A stretch of 64,000 bases of DNA from NCBI GenBank assembly GCA_009760855.2, contig WPIO01000001.1:2350501-2414500 (forward strand), given 5' to 3'. Below, piece by piece: positions 11,400 to 21,860 of this stretch. Origin of the DNA: Cristatella mucedo (lineage: Eukaryota > Bryozoa > Phylactolaemata > Cristatellidae). The notes under the pieces were generated by a model. The model was not told where the DNA came from. It saw only the letters and a list, made by a program, of their open reading frames with translations, and did not search any database. Numbering within the stretch: the stretch's first letter is position 1; every line of letters begins with the position of its first letter. The translations under genes were made by a program, and so were the position numbers.

Positions 11400-12038
11400 C
11401 GAAGCAGAAGTGCGGCGGCGGGATGACGACCAGCGAGTGACCGGCGAGAGATCGCTGCTTTTCGCCCTAGTTTACCACCTACCGGTAACTGCTTGAGCTT
11501 TTGACGCAGACACGAGCCCCGCGGCCGACTGCTACTACTTACTTTCCACCGCTGCCTCGCCGGGCGCCGAGCGGGATGGAGGCCGCAGGCGCGCCGTCGG
11601 CTATAGCCGGGTCTGCCGCCGCACGGGCCGCTCGCGACGAGCGCGGGCGAACGACTCTGCCTCGGCATGTGGCTCTCGGTCGGAGCAGCGCGCGCACGCC
11701 GGAACGCCACCGCCGGGTCTTGGCTGCGGCGCCGAGCCGGGCCTAGGAGCGCAGCGGCTGGCCACGAGGACTGCTCTGCGCCTCCGCTAGCCTGGTGCTT
11801 GCGGCGGCGGCGGTTGGGATTGGACGCAGTGCTGTGGCCTTAGTCGACCGCGGGCAATTGCCGGATCACGTGGGTCGCTGTTCTCTGCTGTCGCGCGTGA
11901 CATATGCCGCCGATGAATTCGGGCGAGCCGAGCCGCTTGCTTTCGGGACTGAGGCGAAACTTTTCAGAACCTTTTGTCTGCGTCTTCTCACGCTCTCCGC
12001 TCCGAAGCTCTTTCTAGCTTTTGAGCGAGCTGAAAGTC

Positions 12039-12081
<43 letters not shown>

Positions 12082-12300
12082 TGAGGGAGAGAGAGCGGCG
12101 GATGAACGCACCGACTCGCCGGGTCCCAGAATTCAACGCTTTTCCGCGGCGCAGCGAAGCCCCGGAGTAGGCGCGAGCGGAATGCGCCCGCCGGATCCAG
12201 TCGGGCCTGCTGGGGCGCATTTCTAGTCTCTTGGGCGTGCTGTCGTTCCCTCGTCGTCAAAGGCGCCATCGTCGTCCCAGCTTGACCTCTTGACCGGAGA
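11400..12300. promoter_or_regulatory. CpG-rich block, possible CpG island
   Basis: Visibly dense in CpG and GCC/GCG triplets compared with the flanks. ORFs on both strands reach 143 codons, which is not informative at this composition. It could mark a promoter or 5' exon of an unrecognised gene; I found no convincing start-codon/donor pair. Confidence 0.3.
12040..12096. repeat. (GA)n microsatellite
   Basis: About 57 bp of GA dinucleotides with one GAAGA interruption inside the CpG-rich block. Confidence 0.95.
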
Positions 12301-12342
12301 TAAGGACACGGCTCGCACGAGGGAGCTGAGTGCGTGGGGTCA

Positions 12343-12463
12343 TAATAATAATAATATTATTAATAATGCACTTGATAAAGCGCCCTCAGAGAACTCAATC
12401 TCTCTCTAGGCGCTATACATTTGCTGCAAAGAGAAATGCAATTGAATGGTGGGTAATATAATG
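12343..12463 (-). mobile_element. LINE-A 3' tail fragment
   Basis: Begins with the inverted ATT repeat, then TGCACTTGATAAA, the stem-loop (GCGCC 12380-12384, GGCGC 12409-12413, inner CAGAGA/TCTCT arms) and the block TTTGCTGCAAAGAGAAATGC ending near AATGGTGGGTAATAT. It is a short 5'-truncated copy that separates two CpG-rich blocks. Confidence 0.9.
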
Positions 12464-12469
12464 ACGTCA

Positions 12470-13229
12470 CTTCCGTCGATGCTCTGCGGCTCCGAAAAAT
12501 GTCACGGCTCCGAAAAGTGTCACTTCCGCAGCACAGGAGACGCTGCTGACATTTTTGCTCAGAAATTTAGGCCCGTCATCGCGTGCGAGCGGCGGCATCG
12601 TTGAACAGTAATTTTCGCCCGACATATTCCGGAAATGCGGCGACGCATGCGCACCGTCGCAGCTCTGGCAATCCTCCCGGCGTGGTCTTGTCGAGTGGCC
12701 GCTTCTCGTGGCTTCACGACTGCCACGGCTCCACTCGCCGACGTGACGCTGTCGCTCTGTGCGCTCGATCCGCAACAAAAATCTCTCAAGGTGAGATATT
12801 GCCATTGCTAAGACGCTACGGAAATGCTCGAAATTGTATTTACGACCCTCGGAAATTTTATTTATCCAAGCGTCGGGCGGCGTCGTGTACGGGCCGTGAT
12901 CTGCAGCTCGGCGACAATCCCGTTTTCCCGCCGCCGCTCGCACCCGCTTGGCGTCACGTCCTCACTCTGCCAATCGGGCGGCAAACCCAATTAACCCAGT
13001 CGAGCGGCCCGCAGAGGGTACCCTGGCGGTGAAGGCTGGATCGCGGCCCCCACGTCCAATGCGGCAGCACGTTCCCCCCCCCCAAGCAGCCGTGGCGGCA
13101 GCGGCAGCGGCGGCTAGAATTCCGCGTGGCCCCAGAAGCGGCAAAAACCAGAGCTGGAAAGCTCTCGGCGAGGCGCGAAGGCGTCTCGGACGCCCTCTGC
13201 CATTTCTGCCCTCTCGATAGAATGTCTGG
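12470..13229. promoter_or_regulatory. Second CpG-rich block
   Basis: CpG-dense with a CRE-like TGACGTCA at its left edge (about 12471) and a GGC-rich run near 13090. Opposing ORFs of 158 (-) and 149 (+) codons overlap, so neither is trusted. May be one island with 11400-12300, split by the LINE-A tail. Confidence 0.3.
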
Positions 13230-16200
13230 TTCGATGTGCGTTTGCGTTTTTGAGGCTCTCGAAACTTTTTTCAAATGATTGCAGCAGTCTCGGCTACTGC
13301 CGGAGTTACTCATTAACAGCCAGTAGCCGCCGCTGAGGCCTTTGTGTGCATCGTCCATACAGTCTGCCGCACGGTCAGCGGCCACGTCACACGTCTCCGT
13401 CACACGTCTTCTCATCGCGCTAGTTAACCGCTTCGCGGCCAGCCTCTCTTGTACCGAGGTCAGAGGTAGCCCTGCAGCGACGCACCTGACTTACGACGCG
13501 TCGTACTGTCTTGCACTAGGATTTCTAGGGGCTAAGTTAGATGCATGTGATAATGCAGCTACCGTGCACGTGCACGCACGCGTTGAAGCCGGGAAATAGT
13601 CACTTTGTTGGAGGCGTGGATAACACTGATGTATTTTGTCATATGTAAACTCTAGATGAAAGAACTCCAGCACCATTTGCCTACTTTTACCTTGTAGAGA
13701 ATGCTTGCCTTGCCGTGAAAGAATTTCAAATGACTGATCCCTGTTAACGGCAGCACGCATCCCTTAAAGCTCAGCCATCGCTATGGCCGCAACTGCTCGC
13801 CTGCTTGAAGTTCATGCATGCGCAGTAGCGACGCGAACGCCGCTGTAGTGGATTGCAAAGCAGTGTGCGTCCATCATCTGTAGTCACGAAATGCATGTGC
13901 GGTAGACCGATTGGAAAGCTCAGTAACTTTACCGATGACGCTTGGTGCACACAGCCTATCGCTCTAGCTGAAGGTGCAGGTGCGGTTGTCTCACGCTGGG
14001 CGCGCGGTGCGGCTCGAGCTGGCGCGGCGGCTTGCTGCCTCCTTCAGAATGCCCGCTGCAGCACCGAGGCAGACGTTGGCTCGTCGACTGATGCCAGCGC
14101 GGTCTGCCACCAATCGCCCAGTCTAGTTTACGCTGGTTCCCGCAACGTTGAGATGAGGGCTTTCTAGAAGCCTGGCGCGTCGGTTCCAATCTCGGAGGGC
14201 AAACTGCACTTGTTCGCCGCCCTCTTGGAGCATCGGGCGCAATGTGCAACGTAAAGCGATCGACTAAGTTGGAAGTGCCACAAATGGCGCCATTTTGGGG
14301 CGAGACTCTTTGGAACATGAAACGACTATACGCGTAGCTAGGATGGGCCAAGGAGGGGCCGGATCTTGCTCTTGTCGGAGGTGGCAACCACCCATGGGCA
14401 AGTAGAAGGGTCATAGGGCAACGATTCTTCACAGCCTTTCCCAGCAGCTGTTGCTGGAGTTGACTGCCTCGCACGGCAGGTAGAACTCAAATGATCTGGT
14501 AAATGCCCCCTGATAGTGACCAGTCAGAGTCAGAACTCACCGTCACTTTGCCCGCTGCAGGCCCTGTCTTTTACGATGTGGATTTTTGCAATTGCTTTGA
14601 TTGCTCCGTCTATTCTGTAGAGTTGTGCTGATCTCCTAGCATTTCGATTGCAGAATTAGCACAATCTCATTTTATTTCAGCAATTTAACCTTTCCACAAA
14701 GTTTCTTCAGATAGTTTTGAGTTTCTGCCGTTAGGCGAGTATGGTGGCATACTGCATTTACATTTTCGCATCCGATATTGAATGTGTTTATTTATTGGTT
14801 TGAAGATGCTCTTTATTTTCTACTTCGGCAGATCGTCTGTCTTTATTTTCCTAGCGAGATTTATTGTATATCCTGGCCGTTAACCGAGTTTCAAATTTAT
14901 GCTTCATCACTGTCCGTAGGCCTATGGGATTTGAGTCTTCTGAAAAGGTGAAAGGGCTTTCTTATTCCTGATTATTGTCTGTATCCACTGGCGTCTTATT
15001 TATTGCAGTGCCGCCATTTTTTGATAGCTTAGAAAAGCTATATCCAAGTGATTTTAGTATTCGTTACGAATGACCTTGCAGAGATAATCATCCGCTTTTC
15101 GGTATTCGAGGCGTTGGCTTCCCTTACAGGGCGGACGGATCCTGCGTCCACCTACTTGCATACACTGCTTTAAGAATTCATGTAGTCAAAGTCATTTTGG
15201 ATCCCTAAGTCTAAATGAGTATTTGTTTCTCTCAGCTGATTCTCGACGGCTATTGTGTGCTTCATCTACCTTGATGCCGTGCTTTCTGACCCAGAGTGCA
15301 TGAGGAGGGTCTGCAGCTCGCTTGCCTTCACATTATCCTGCAGCCACGTGAAGGCCGCTGCCACATCTTTACGTATGACACTCACCGTGCATGACTTTCG
15401 CCGAAGGTATCTGCAGAAATGCATGTCTTACACCAAATGTACGACCCATTATTCGCGAGTTGTGGGACACTTTTTCCACTTTTTCGAGCTCCGCTCTTCC
15501 GATGGATTTGTGAATACCACAGCACAGACCTCGTCCGCTAGAAGGAGGGAATTTTTAGTGCCGGCTGCAAATACAATCGATCGACTATGCCTTGTTTGGT
15601 CAGTTTACATGCATTCGCAAAACTAAGACTGGCTGACCGCCCGCCCCATAAAGGGCACGTGGGGAGTTGCATTTTCGTTAGCGATTGGTTGTGTATCTCT
15701 CGTCTGCTGTCGAAGTTTGTGCTGCATCTTCGTTCTTTGCTACAACAGCAACTAATCCTTGCTTTGGCGCGGTGACCTTCATAAAGAAATGCGATTAGAA
15801 ATTCAGTTAATGACTGCCTGTAAATCCACCAGCTTTGAACTCATTTTACATCAGCTTCAAGAGTTTTGACAAGCTGCATTAGCTGATTCGCAGCTAATAT
15901 AGTAGATATATATTAATATATATATATTATAGTTATATATGAATAGCCATAGTGCCATAGTGGCATTTAACAAACAGTATCGATTTTTATTGTCAACTGT
16001 ACATTCTTAACAGGCTGGTTTATAGGTTGAAGACACTCATTATTATTTTTCAAAGCAGCTGAAAGATCTGCTATGCTGTGCTACATGGGTCAGATCTTCT
16101 AGCTAATGATCTTGATTGTGCATAAGTTTAGGTTATCAGAAGGAAGGTGGTCACCGGACCCTTGCCAACTTGAGCCCACAAGAAGGTAAGTGTAACAGCT

Positions 16201-16439
16201 CTTGCTTTTTGTAGTTCGCCTTCAACTTATCTCCATACATCACCTGTGGAACGCTAATATTTGCCTGCCTTGGAATAATTATGGACACTACTGGAGCAAT
16301 TAGCACGTGATTGATTCCTACCCTCTAACTGAGTTACTTAATATCTACCTTTCTAAAAATAACTGAACCGGCTGCTAATATGTAATACTTAGACTAAAGC
16401 GTGTCTCTTTAACCATGTAATGCCTATTAAAATTTCGCA
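13230..16439. other. Unassigned intergenic DNA
   Basis: 13.3-14.4 kb is moderately CpG-rich with overlapping ORFs on both strands (up to 172 codons on -, no recognisable domain). 14.5-16.4 kb is AT-rich. A TA-rich palindromic tract lies at about 15894-15945. A 123-codon + frame at 15255-15626 has no family resemblance I can name. Confidence 0.4.
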
Positions 16440-16552
16440 TGCTACTAATAATCATTTGATCGTGTTTTTTTACAGCATTTCTAAAGTGCCTAGAAAGAGA
16501 TTAGGATCTCTTATCTTGATATACAAATGTATTACTTTTATTATAATTACTA
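16440..16552 (+). mobile_element. LINE-A 3' tail fragment
   Basis: Matches the LINE-A end in order: ATCATTTGATCGTGTTT, then TTTCTAAAGTGCCTAGAAAG, AGAGATTAGGATCTCT stem, CTTGATATAC and a TTATTATAATTA tract. The outer GCGCC/GGCGC pairs have decayed. Confidence 0.7.
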
Positions 16553-17835
16553 ATTTGATCCATTATGTTGCTCTGCTTTCGGCTAATACGGAACTTTAGC
16601 TAAGTGTGTCACCACACTAAGATTCAGGGCCCTTTTTACTTTTTTACGTGCCACGCTGCTCTCGGCCCTCGGCCAGATTCAGGCCTACAATGTAGATTTG
16701 TTTGGTCAGTAGATCCATAAGTGCAACAGACTATATGATACGTCTACCATTCATCTGGAGACGAGAATAATAGGCGGCCTTTTGGTATACCGAGCTGTGG
16801 CATTCAATTTCTGAAGTGCTTCTAAGGCTGAGGCTGAGGATAAAAGGCCAACTCCTCAATTAAGACCACCTATTTATGCACCAGCACATAGTGACTCCCA
16901 GTAATATGGGTACCCGTTTAGCACCATCTACTGATGCACGACCATTGAGGGGGACGGTCTTCACTGCAGACGGTGAAGAACTTGTTCGAAGTGACTGGTC
17001 AGGGTAGCTCAGAGACATGCATGTTTAGACATGGCCGACCATTACCTTTTCTGGAAATCAGCCACCTAATGCGAATCGGTCAGCCATCTACGGCTCTCGG
17101 GCAGTGCCTGATCGCTGCTCTTTAGTTCTATAAGCTAATTAAAGGTATATTCAGATAAATGGAAATAGACATGAGCCTTGGGAGTGCTTTAGTTCCTAGG
17201 GGAGGGCTAAAAGTCCCTGCCGTCTCCCTGTGGGTAGAAGGGTAAAAACTCGTAATGAACACATACCCTTAGCGTATGTCAGCTAAGGTTATTAAGGAAT
17301 AGCCTCAACAGGTTCCAGCTCTACCTCTCCAAAGATCAGCCACTCTTGATTAAGCTTTTATAAGCCTAGAGGAAGAGATCTACGGAACTGAGAGGGGTAG
17401 GGAACCCACGATCCCCTCCCTTCCGGGTGGAGCTGCAGTCTGCGGACGAGAGCTCCCCTCCCTAGAACATCCTCTACGGTATAGTATCGGAATAGCCCTA
17501 GTTGACCCCTCACCTAACCTCTTAGTGGCTACTAAGTCTATCTGGAGCGTGGATCTACGTGTAATAATATACGTACAAGGTACTTTGTCAGTGCCAGCAC
17601 GATTCGATACTGCCCACGAAGAACCTTTCTCCGTCCAGTGTTCTAAGTGACATTGCCAGTAGGTACTGGCGGTTCGTCCGAAGGCAAGTTGGCCAATGTG
17701 CTGCTTCAACCTGAGGCCACTGAGGTCGATCATTCTTCCGACACGACGCCGACTCGATAACGAGGCTGCTCTGCCGACGAGCCGCCGAAGCTTTGCCAAG
17801 CGTCAGGCTCGGCATGCCAGAGGCGCTGCGGCCTG
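16553..17835. other. Unassigned intergenic DNA
   Basis: No element recognised. A minus-strand frame of 139 codons at 17380-17799 runs into the GC-rich hairpin region and shows no domain. Confidence 0.45.
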
Positions 17836-17874
17836 CGTCGAGGGCGCGCCGGGCCACCCGGCGCGCCCTCGACG
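17836..17874. repeat. Perfect hairpin, 18-bp GC stem, 3-nt loop
   Basis: Left arm 17836-17853 (CGTCGAGGGCGCGCCGGG), loop CCA, right arm 17857-17874 is its exact reverse complement. Very stable as RNA or cruciform DNA. Not part of a larger inverted repeat. Confidence 0.95.
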
Positions 17875-17917
17875 TCAGCTCGTTCTCGCTTGCGCTTCGA
17901 CCGCTCGTCGAATCGCG

Positions 17918-18003
17918 AGCGCAGCAGCAGCAACAGCAACGAGCAGCAGCAATAGGCAGCAACGAGCAGCAGCAGCAACAAGCAGCAGCAACAAGCTACC
18001 AGG
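17918..18003 (+). repeat. Imperfect CAG/CAA repeat
   Basis: A run of AGC/AAC triplets which on the + strand can read poly-Gln (Q6AAIGSNEQ5-like frame) inside a 115-codon open frame (17793-18140), and on the minus strand as poly-Leu/Cys. It could belong to a coding exon, but no other evidence supports that. Confidence 0.85.
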
Positions 18004-18239
18004 CGCGCTGCTGCTGCGAGAGCGACACTAGGACACAGATGGCTGATGCGGCTGCTACGGCTCCGGCCGCTCGCCGGTTCGCCTTCTGCAGCGTCGATCG
18101 GCGTCATCCACCGCATGAGCCCCCATCTCTTTCGGTCTGAGGTGGCCGCCGAGCCGGCCACCAGTAGCCACGAGGCTTAGCAGTGGCCGGGTTTGATGTG
18201 CTGCCCGGATTTATTTGCTTCCCCTAAACGACAGCTCGC

Positions 18240-18590
18240 AATGTAATGTAATGTAATGTATCTCCGTCAGTAACTCCACAAAGTCATAAAGACCATGTGG
18301 GCGTTACGCAGGAGAGTTTTGTATAGCGCACTCACAGCCTAAGCGGCTTTCGGTACGCATTCGGTAGCCAACAGACTTCGTCTCACGCAACAAAGAGAAA
18401 GTGGGAAGCATAGCAGAGTTAGGAGAGCAGTTGAGGTAGTGAGTAGCATAGAAGTAGCAGTTCAGGACCGCTGAAAAAGATGTGCCATAGTCGGCAGTTG
18501 GAGAGTAGATGTCGTTGCGTAAGAATTGTGGAAGCGAGCTCCACAGTCTAGGACCTGCAGAGCTAAAGCTTCTGCCGGTGTTCACACTTG
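18240..18590 (-). mobile_element. LINE-B 3' fragment with RT C-terminal remnant
   Basis: Left end is the inverted terminal pentamer repeat (AATGTAATGTAATGTAATGT). The minus frame from about 18580 retains SFSSAGPRLWSSLPQFLRND, the typical C-terminal motif of L2/CR1-type LINE ORF2 proteins (xAFSxAAPRLWNSLP). It is 5' truncated and followed (on -) by an in-frame remnant to about 18304. Confidence 0.85.
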
Positions 18591-19313
18591 TAATGCTGCT
18601 GCTGCTGCTCAAACGTCAGCACGCCGTTCTAAATATCGCTTGCAGCTGAACGATCTGACATCCGTTCTCAGCTGCAGTAGGCAGGCAAGTTCGTGCAAGC
18701 CGCTGGACGCAGTCAGCTCGCCAGCGGGCGTCGGCTTCGCCAAACGCCGCCAGCTACACGTGAACCCAAGTTGGTGCTTCACTACGGACACCAGAAAGCA
18801 TCGAAGCGCGCTCGCTTCTGCTCGCTCTCGGAAATCAACCACCCTTTAGGCTGAGGTGAAGCTTGGCTGAGGTTCGTACAGGTATATTTCTAAAGCCGGT
18901 GCTCCAGGCACACACCCCCGGCGAGTAATTAAACGGCTCTTTCCAACTGCCTTTACCGGCTGCCTCGCCATTATTGTGACTGTGGAGGTGCACGGTTCAA
19001 AGTTAATTTCTTTCTCGCTCAAAAGCAAAGATGGCCGGCTTTAATAGCATCTCTCGTGTAGTGGCAGAATAGTCCTGATGGCTATCACCGTCACTTGCAC
19101 TGGGCCACAAAGAGGACTGTCCCTAGCCGCGTCTCTGCTTGAACAGGCGCCCCAGTGTCAATTGTACTGTGCCCCTGCAGCCTACGACCCCCCCCCCCGA
19201 TGCAACCTAGCTCACTGCATTCCTGTTAGTCAGACACTCGTATCAGGGCTATGCCCCTCCACAAGGTCAGGCAACTTTTACTGAGCGGGATGCGACATGT
19301 TTGCTATGCGTGT
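18591..19313. other. Unassigned intergenic DNA
   Basis: ORFs up to 107 codons on both strands, no domain. Mixed composition. Confidence 0.45.
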
Positions 19314-19883
19314 TCAGCCTTGGTCGGCTGCGAGCCGACAAACGCTGAAGCAAGAGGGAAACTGCTCGTTGTTGCGATGGCCACTCTCTCGAAGCTTCTC
19401 GGGATAGATTTGAAAGTGAACGCCACAACGGATCCTGCATGTCACGTCCGCATATGCGGGCTCCATGCATTCTTGCATGTCGACTCTGGCGGCGAGGCTG
19501 GGCTGAGTTACCTTGAGCCCACGAGCCAGAAGCAACTCTCCCTGCGGTAGAGCGAGGCTTGCAGCGCGGCCGAGACACACTGAGTTGACCTGTCCCCTAT
19601 GTTGAGGTGCAATTCTAGCGAAACTACTCCCTGTTCCTGCCGACGACCCGGCTGCTGTGGCGGCACTTGTAGCTGCAGGCCTATTGGAAACATCAATCGG
19701 GTCAGTCTCTGCCGAAATTGAGCATCGTCGAGCTGCTGCTGCTGTTGAATCGCGCTTCCCTGAGACACTTGGTTGTGATAGCAGCTGATTTGACTGCATG
19801 CTACCCAAGCGTTGGCAGCGACACATTCTAACAGGCTTCCAACTCCGGCGAAGCCTGTCCAGTCGTCCTCTACTGCTACTCAC
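19314..19883 (-). CDS. Hypothetical 189-codon ORF
   Basis: One of the longest frames not explained by a repeat, starting MSSSRGRLDRLRRSW. It is rich in Ser, Ala, Thr and Arg, with an Ala/Thr/Ser stretch (ATSAATAAGSSAGTG) and no domain or signal peptide I can recognise. A shorter overlapping minus frame (19508-19768) with a Gln run is also open, so the frame is uncertain. About one ORF of this size is expected by chance in a window like this. It would be divergent from the 20753 gene model. Confidence 0.15.
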   Translation of the reverse strand: MSSSRGRLDRLRRSWKPVRMCRCQRLGSMQSNQLLSQPSVSGKRDSTAAAARRCSISAETDPIDVSNRPAATSAATAAGSSAGTGSSFARIAPQHRGQVNSVCLGRAASLALPQGELLLARGLKVTQPSLAARVDMQECMEPAYADVTCRIRCGVHFQIYPEKLRESGHRNNEQFPSCFSVCRLAADQG

Positions 19884-20107
19884 TTCCGACTCAATCGCAT
19901 GCTTGAATTGCTCTTTGGACTCATATTTTCATGGGACTTTCTGGCTGTAGAGTGAGATAGAGTTGTGTGGCTCTACCAAATACTTTCCTATTGCCGCTTA
20001 GGGTTTGGGTAGGCCTCCCGGGAAACCTCTTACAGCAGTGACAACTTTGTTTTCCGGCTTTGCTGAGCCACAGTCAGAGAACGTTGCACAATGCGTGCGT
20101 GTACTTA

Positions 20108-20155
20108 ACCTTACCTTGCAATAACTAACCTTAACCTTAACCTTACCCTGAAATA
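20108..20155. repeat. Short CCTTAA repeat
   Basis: CTTAACCTTACC and later ACCTTAACCTTAACCTTACC form a short, imperfect hexamer array. It is not the canonical metazoan telomere hexamer (CCCTAA), so I treat it as a simple repeat. Confidence 0.7.
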
Positions 20156-20211
20156 CTCAGCAGGCGTAGTAACAGAACACGTTTTGTGGGTTGTTGGTAA
20201 ACATTAGGCGG

Positions 20212-20375
20212 CGATAGCTCAGAAGGTAAGGTGCTTATCCTTCACGACCGAGGTCGCGGTGTTTGAATCCTGCAGCGGGCAATATTTTATTGCAAACCGA
20301 CTAAAAGCCGTCGTGATATCCGTTAATGCTCTTTTACCACTTCTAAAAAAGAGGCCGTTAAATCAGCTAATAGTA
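20212..20375 (+). mobile_element. SINE-1, tRNA-derived
   Basis: Head GGCGATAGCTCAGAAGG fits a tRNA A box, and GTGTTTGAATCCTG fits a degenerate B box. The body then follows the SINE-1 order: GCGGGCAAT-TTTATTGC, GATATCCGTTAATGCTCTT, AAAAAGAGGCCGTTAAATCA, GCTAATAG. The T-arm is degenerate, which argues against a real tRNA gene. Confidence 0.8.
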
Positions 20376-20752
20376 GTTCGCTCATTCGTCGCAAGCAATC
20401 TTTAACGCCAACCTGCCGCCGATCATCCGGCTCATCGAGAATGGTAGCTATCTAATTAGGTCAACTGAAGTCCCCTAATTCTAAATATCTTCGAAGTTGC
20501 TTTGCGTACGAAATTTCGACGAGCTTTACCAAGACCGACCCACCGGCGAATGGCCCAAAGCCTTTATATTTGGCAAATAAGGGCGATAGCGGCAGCAGCG
20601 GCAGCGATAGATCTACTGATTCCTACAGCCTTTACATTTGGCAAATAGAGGCAGTGGCGGCGGCGGCGATCGATCTACTGATTGCTTACTTTACAGCGTC
20701 TACCCAAGGAGCCTCCGTGCAGCTGCTGCTTGACTGAGTTAGTTAGTCGGAG
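20376..20752 (+). promoter_or_regulatory. Upstream region of the 20753 gene model, with a tandem repeat
   Basis: Two tandem copies of a ~70-bp unit at about 20558-20625 and 20626-20694 share GCCTTTAYATTTGGCAAATA, a GGC-rich core and GATCTACTGATT. They lie 60-200 bp before the ATG at 20753, a plausible promoter or 5'UTR location. No TATA box at a confident position. Confidence 0.4.
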
Positions 20753-21281
20753 ATGGCAACTAGTAAGGGCTGTGAGACGGACATGGTACCCAACGAGTAC
20801 GAGGATCAACTAGTTGAGGTCATTGATGACGGTGAGCAGCACGCGGCACGATATGGCACTAGTGGCGAGCAGTGCATGATCTTGAACATCGACGGCCAGC
20901 TGGTGCGCCACGTGACAAAGGCTACGCCAACCCAATCGCCGAAGCACCGGAACGTGACGTATATAGGTATGCAAACCCAAAACTGAATAATCGCAGTCTG
21001 TGCTCTATTTTTGTACATACTCTCTGTCTCCGTCAAGGCTCTCTCTGAGAAACTTGCACAGTTAATTACGAAGAATCCATTGCAGGCTGACCCACGCTTT
21101 TTCGTTACATCGCGGCTTGGCAGAGCAATCCAGATGACGATGTATCTTTTCTGCACACTTGATACAGTCTCTGCTTTTGCATTCTGCTGCCCTGCAAGGT
21201 TAATAGCAAGTAGCATGATTCTTCTAGCTGTTTGCCTGCGTGCATACATGTGCGCGAGTGCTTGTATGTGTGTGTGTGTTT

Positions 21282-21325
<44 letters not shown>

Positions 21326-21538
21326 ATGTGTGATTGCTACGGCATTTCGTAAGCTTGAACTCAAAGAGCTGGACATTCTCATCTCTTTACAGAATTTATT
21401 CAAGTAGGTCAGGCTTCATCGAGATCCCAGGTTGGCGCCAACCACGGCGAGTCGCGTGGAGCTGGAGAAAGCAGCCGAGCGAGGCCGCCACAGCTGAATT
21501 GGGAGCAGCGAGCTTTACAATCCGAGCTGATGGTGTGA
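20753..21538 (+). CDS. Hypothetical protein, two-exon model, 119 aa
   Basis: Best host-gene candidate in the window. Exon 1 is 20753-20966, exon 2 is 21393-21538. The ATG has a purine at -3 and G at +4. Exon 1 gives 71 residues, acidic at first (EYEDQLVEVIDDGEQ), then MILNIDGQLVRHVTKAT, and ends in phase 1 at a good donor (TATAG|GTATGC). The intron is 426 bp and holds a GT microsatellite. The acceptor follows a pyrimidine run (CATCTCTTTACAG). Exon 2 restores the frame with Glu and reads FIQVGQASSRSQVGANH, then LNWEQRALQSELMV before a TGA at 21536-21538. I do not recognise a domain or family. Exon 2 may continue into further exons instead of stopping there. Without splicing the first frame ends at 20986. 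Confidence 0.45.
21264..21324. repeat. (GT)n microsatellite in the candidate intron
   Basis: About 60 bp of nearly pure GT between the proposed donor (20967) and acceptor (21392). Confidence 0.95.
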
Positions 21539-21784
21539 ATGCTTCGCGAATGTGTCACCAGACTCGGCATGTCTGCGGCCATACTACTGTGCGATGCTTG
21601 CTACTGTATTCGTTTCGCTGCTAACGTTGACGGATTGTAGGGCCAACTGAAAACCGCTAAGGTCTGGGATCAATATGCTGCTTGTCAAGGTCATTGGGTA
21701 CATGACCTTCTCCTTAACCTGTGTGCCGTCTCTTTATGCTTAGGCTATGGCTGAGGGCTGTTCAATATTAAGCTCGCTGTGAAA
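21539..21784. other. Unassigned, possible 3' end of the gene model
   Basis: No AATAAA signal is obvious before the LINE-A tail at 21785, so a polyadenylation site for the 20753 model is not identified. Confidence 0.35.
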
Positions 21785-21860
21785 TAACAATAATAATAAT
21801 AATAAACTTGATGAAGCGCCCTCAGAAAACTTGAGCTCTTTATAAGCGCTTTACATTTGA
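21785..21860 (-). mobile_element. LINE-A 3' tail fragment, inverted
   Basis: Inverted ATT repeat, then AAACTTGATGAA and the stem-loop (GCGCC 21816-21820 with AGCGC at 21845-21849). It ends at ACATTTGA, abutting a + strand LINE-A copy. The head-to-head arrangement could be two insertions or an insertion-time inversion. Confidence 0.8.

Noticed and set aside
12467-13032. Opposing 158- and 149-codon frames
   Set aside because: Mutually overlapping, GC-rich and domain-free; long frames on both strands are expected at this composition.
20108-20155. Interstitial telomere
   Set aside because: The hexamer is CCTTAA, not CCCTAA, and only about three good units are present.
20212-20290. Possible tRNA gene
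   Set aside because: A and B boxes are present but the T arm and acceptor stem are degenerate and the body continues as SINE-1.
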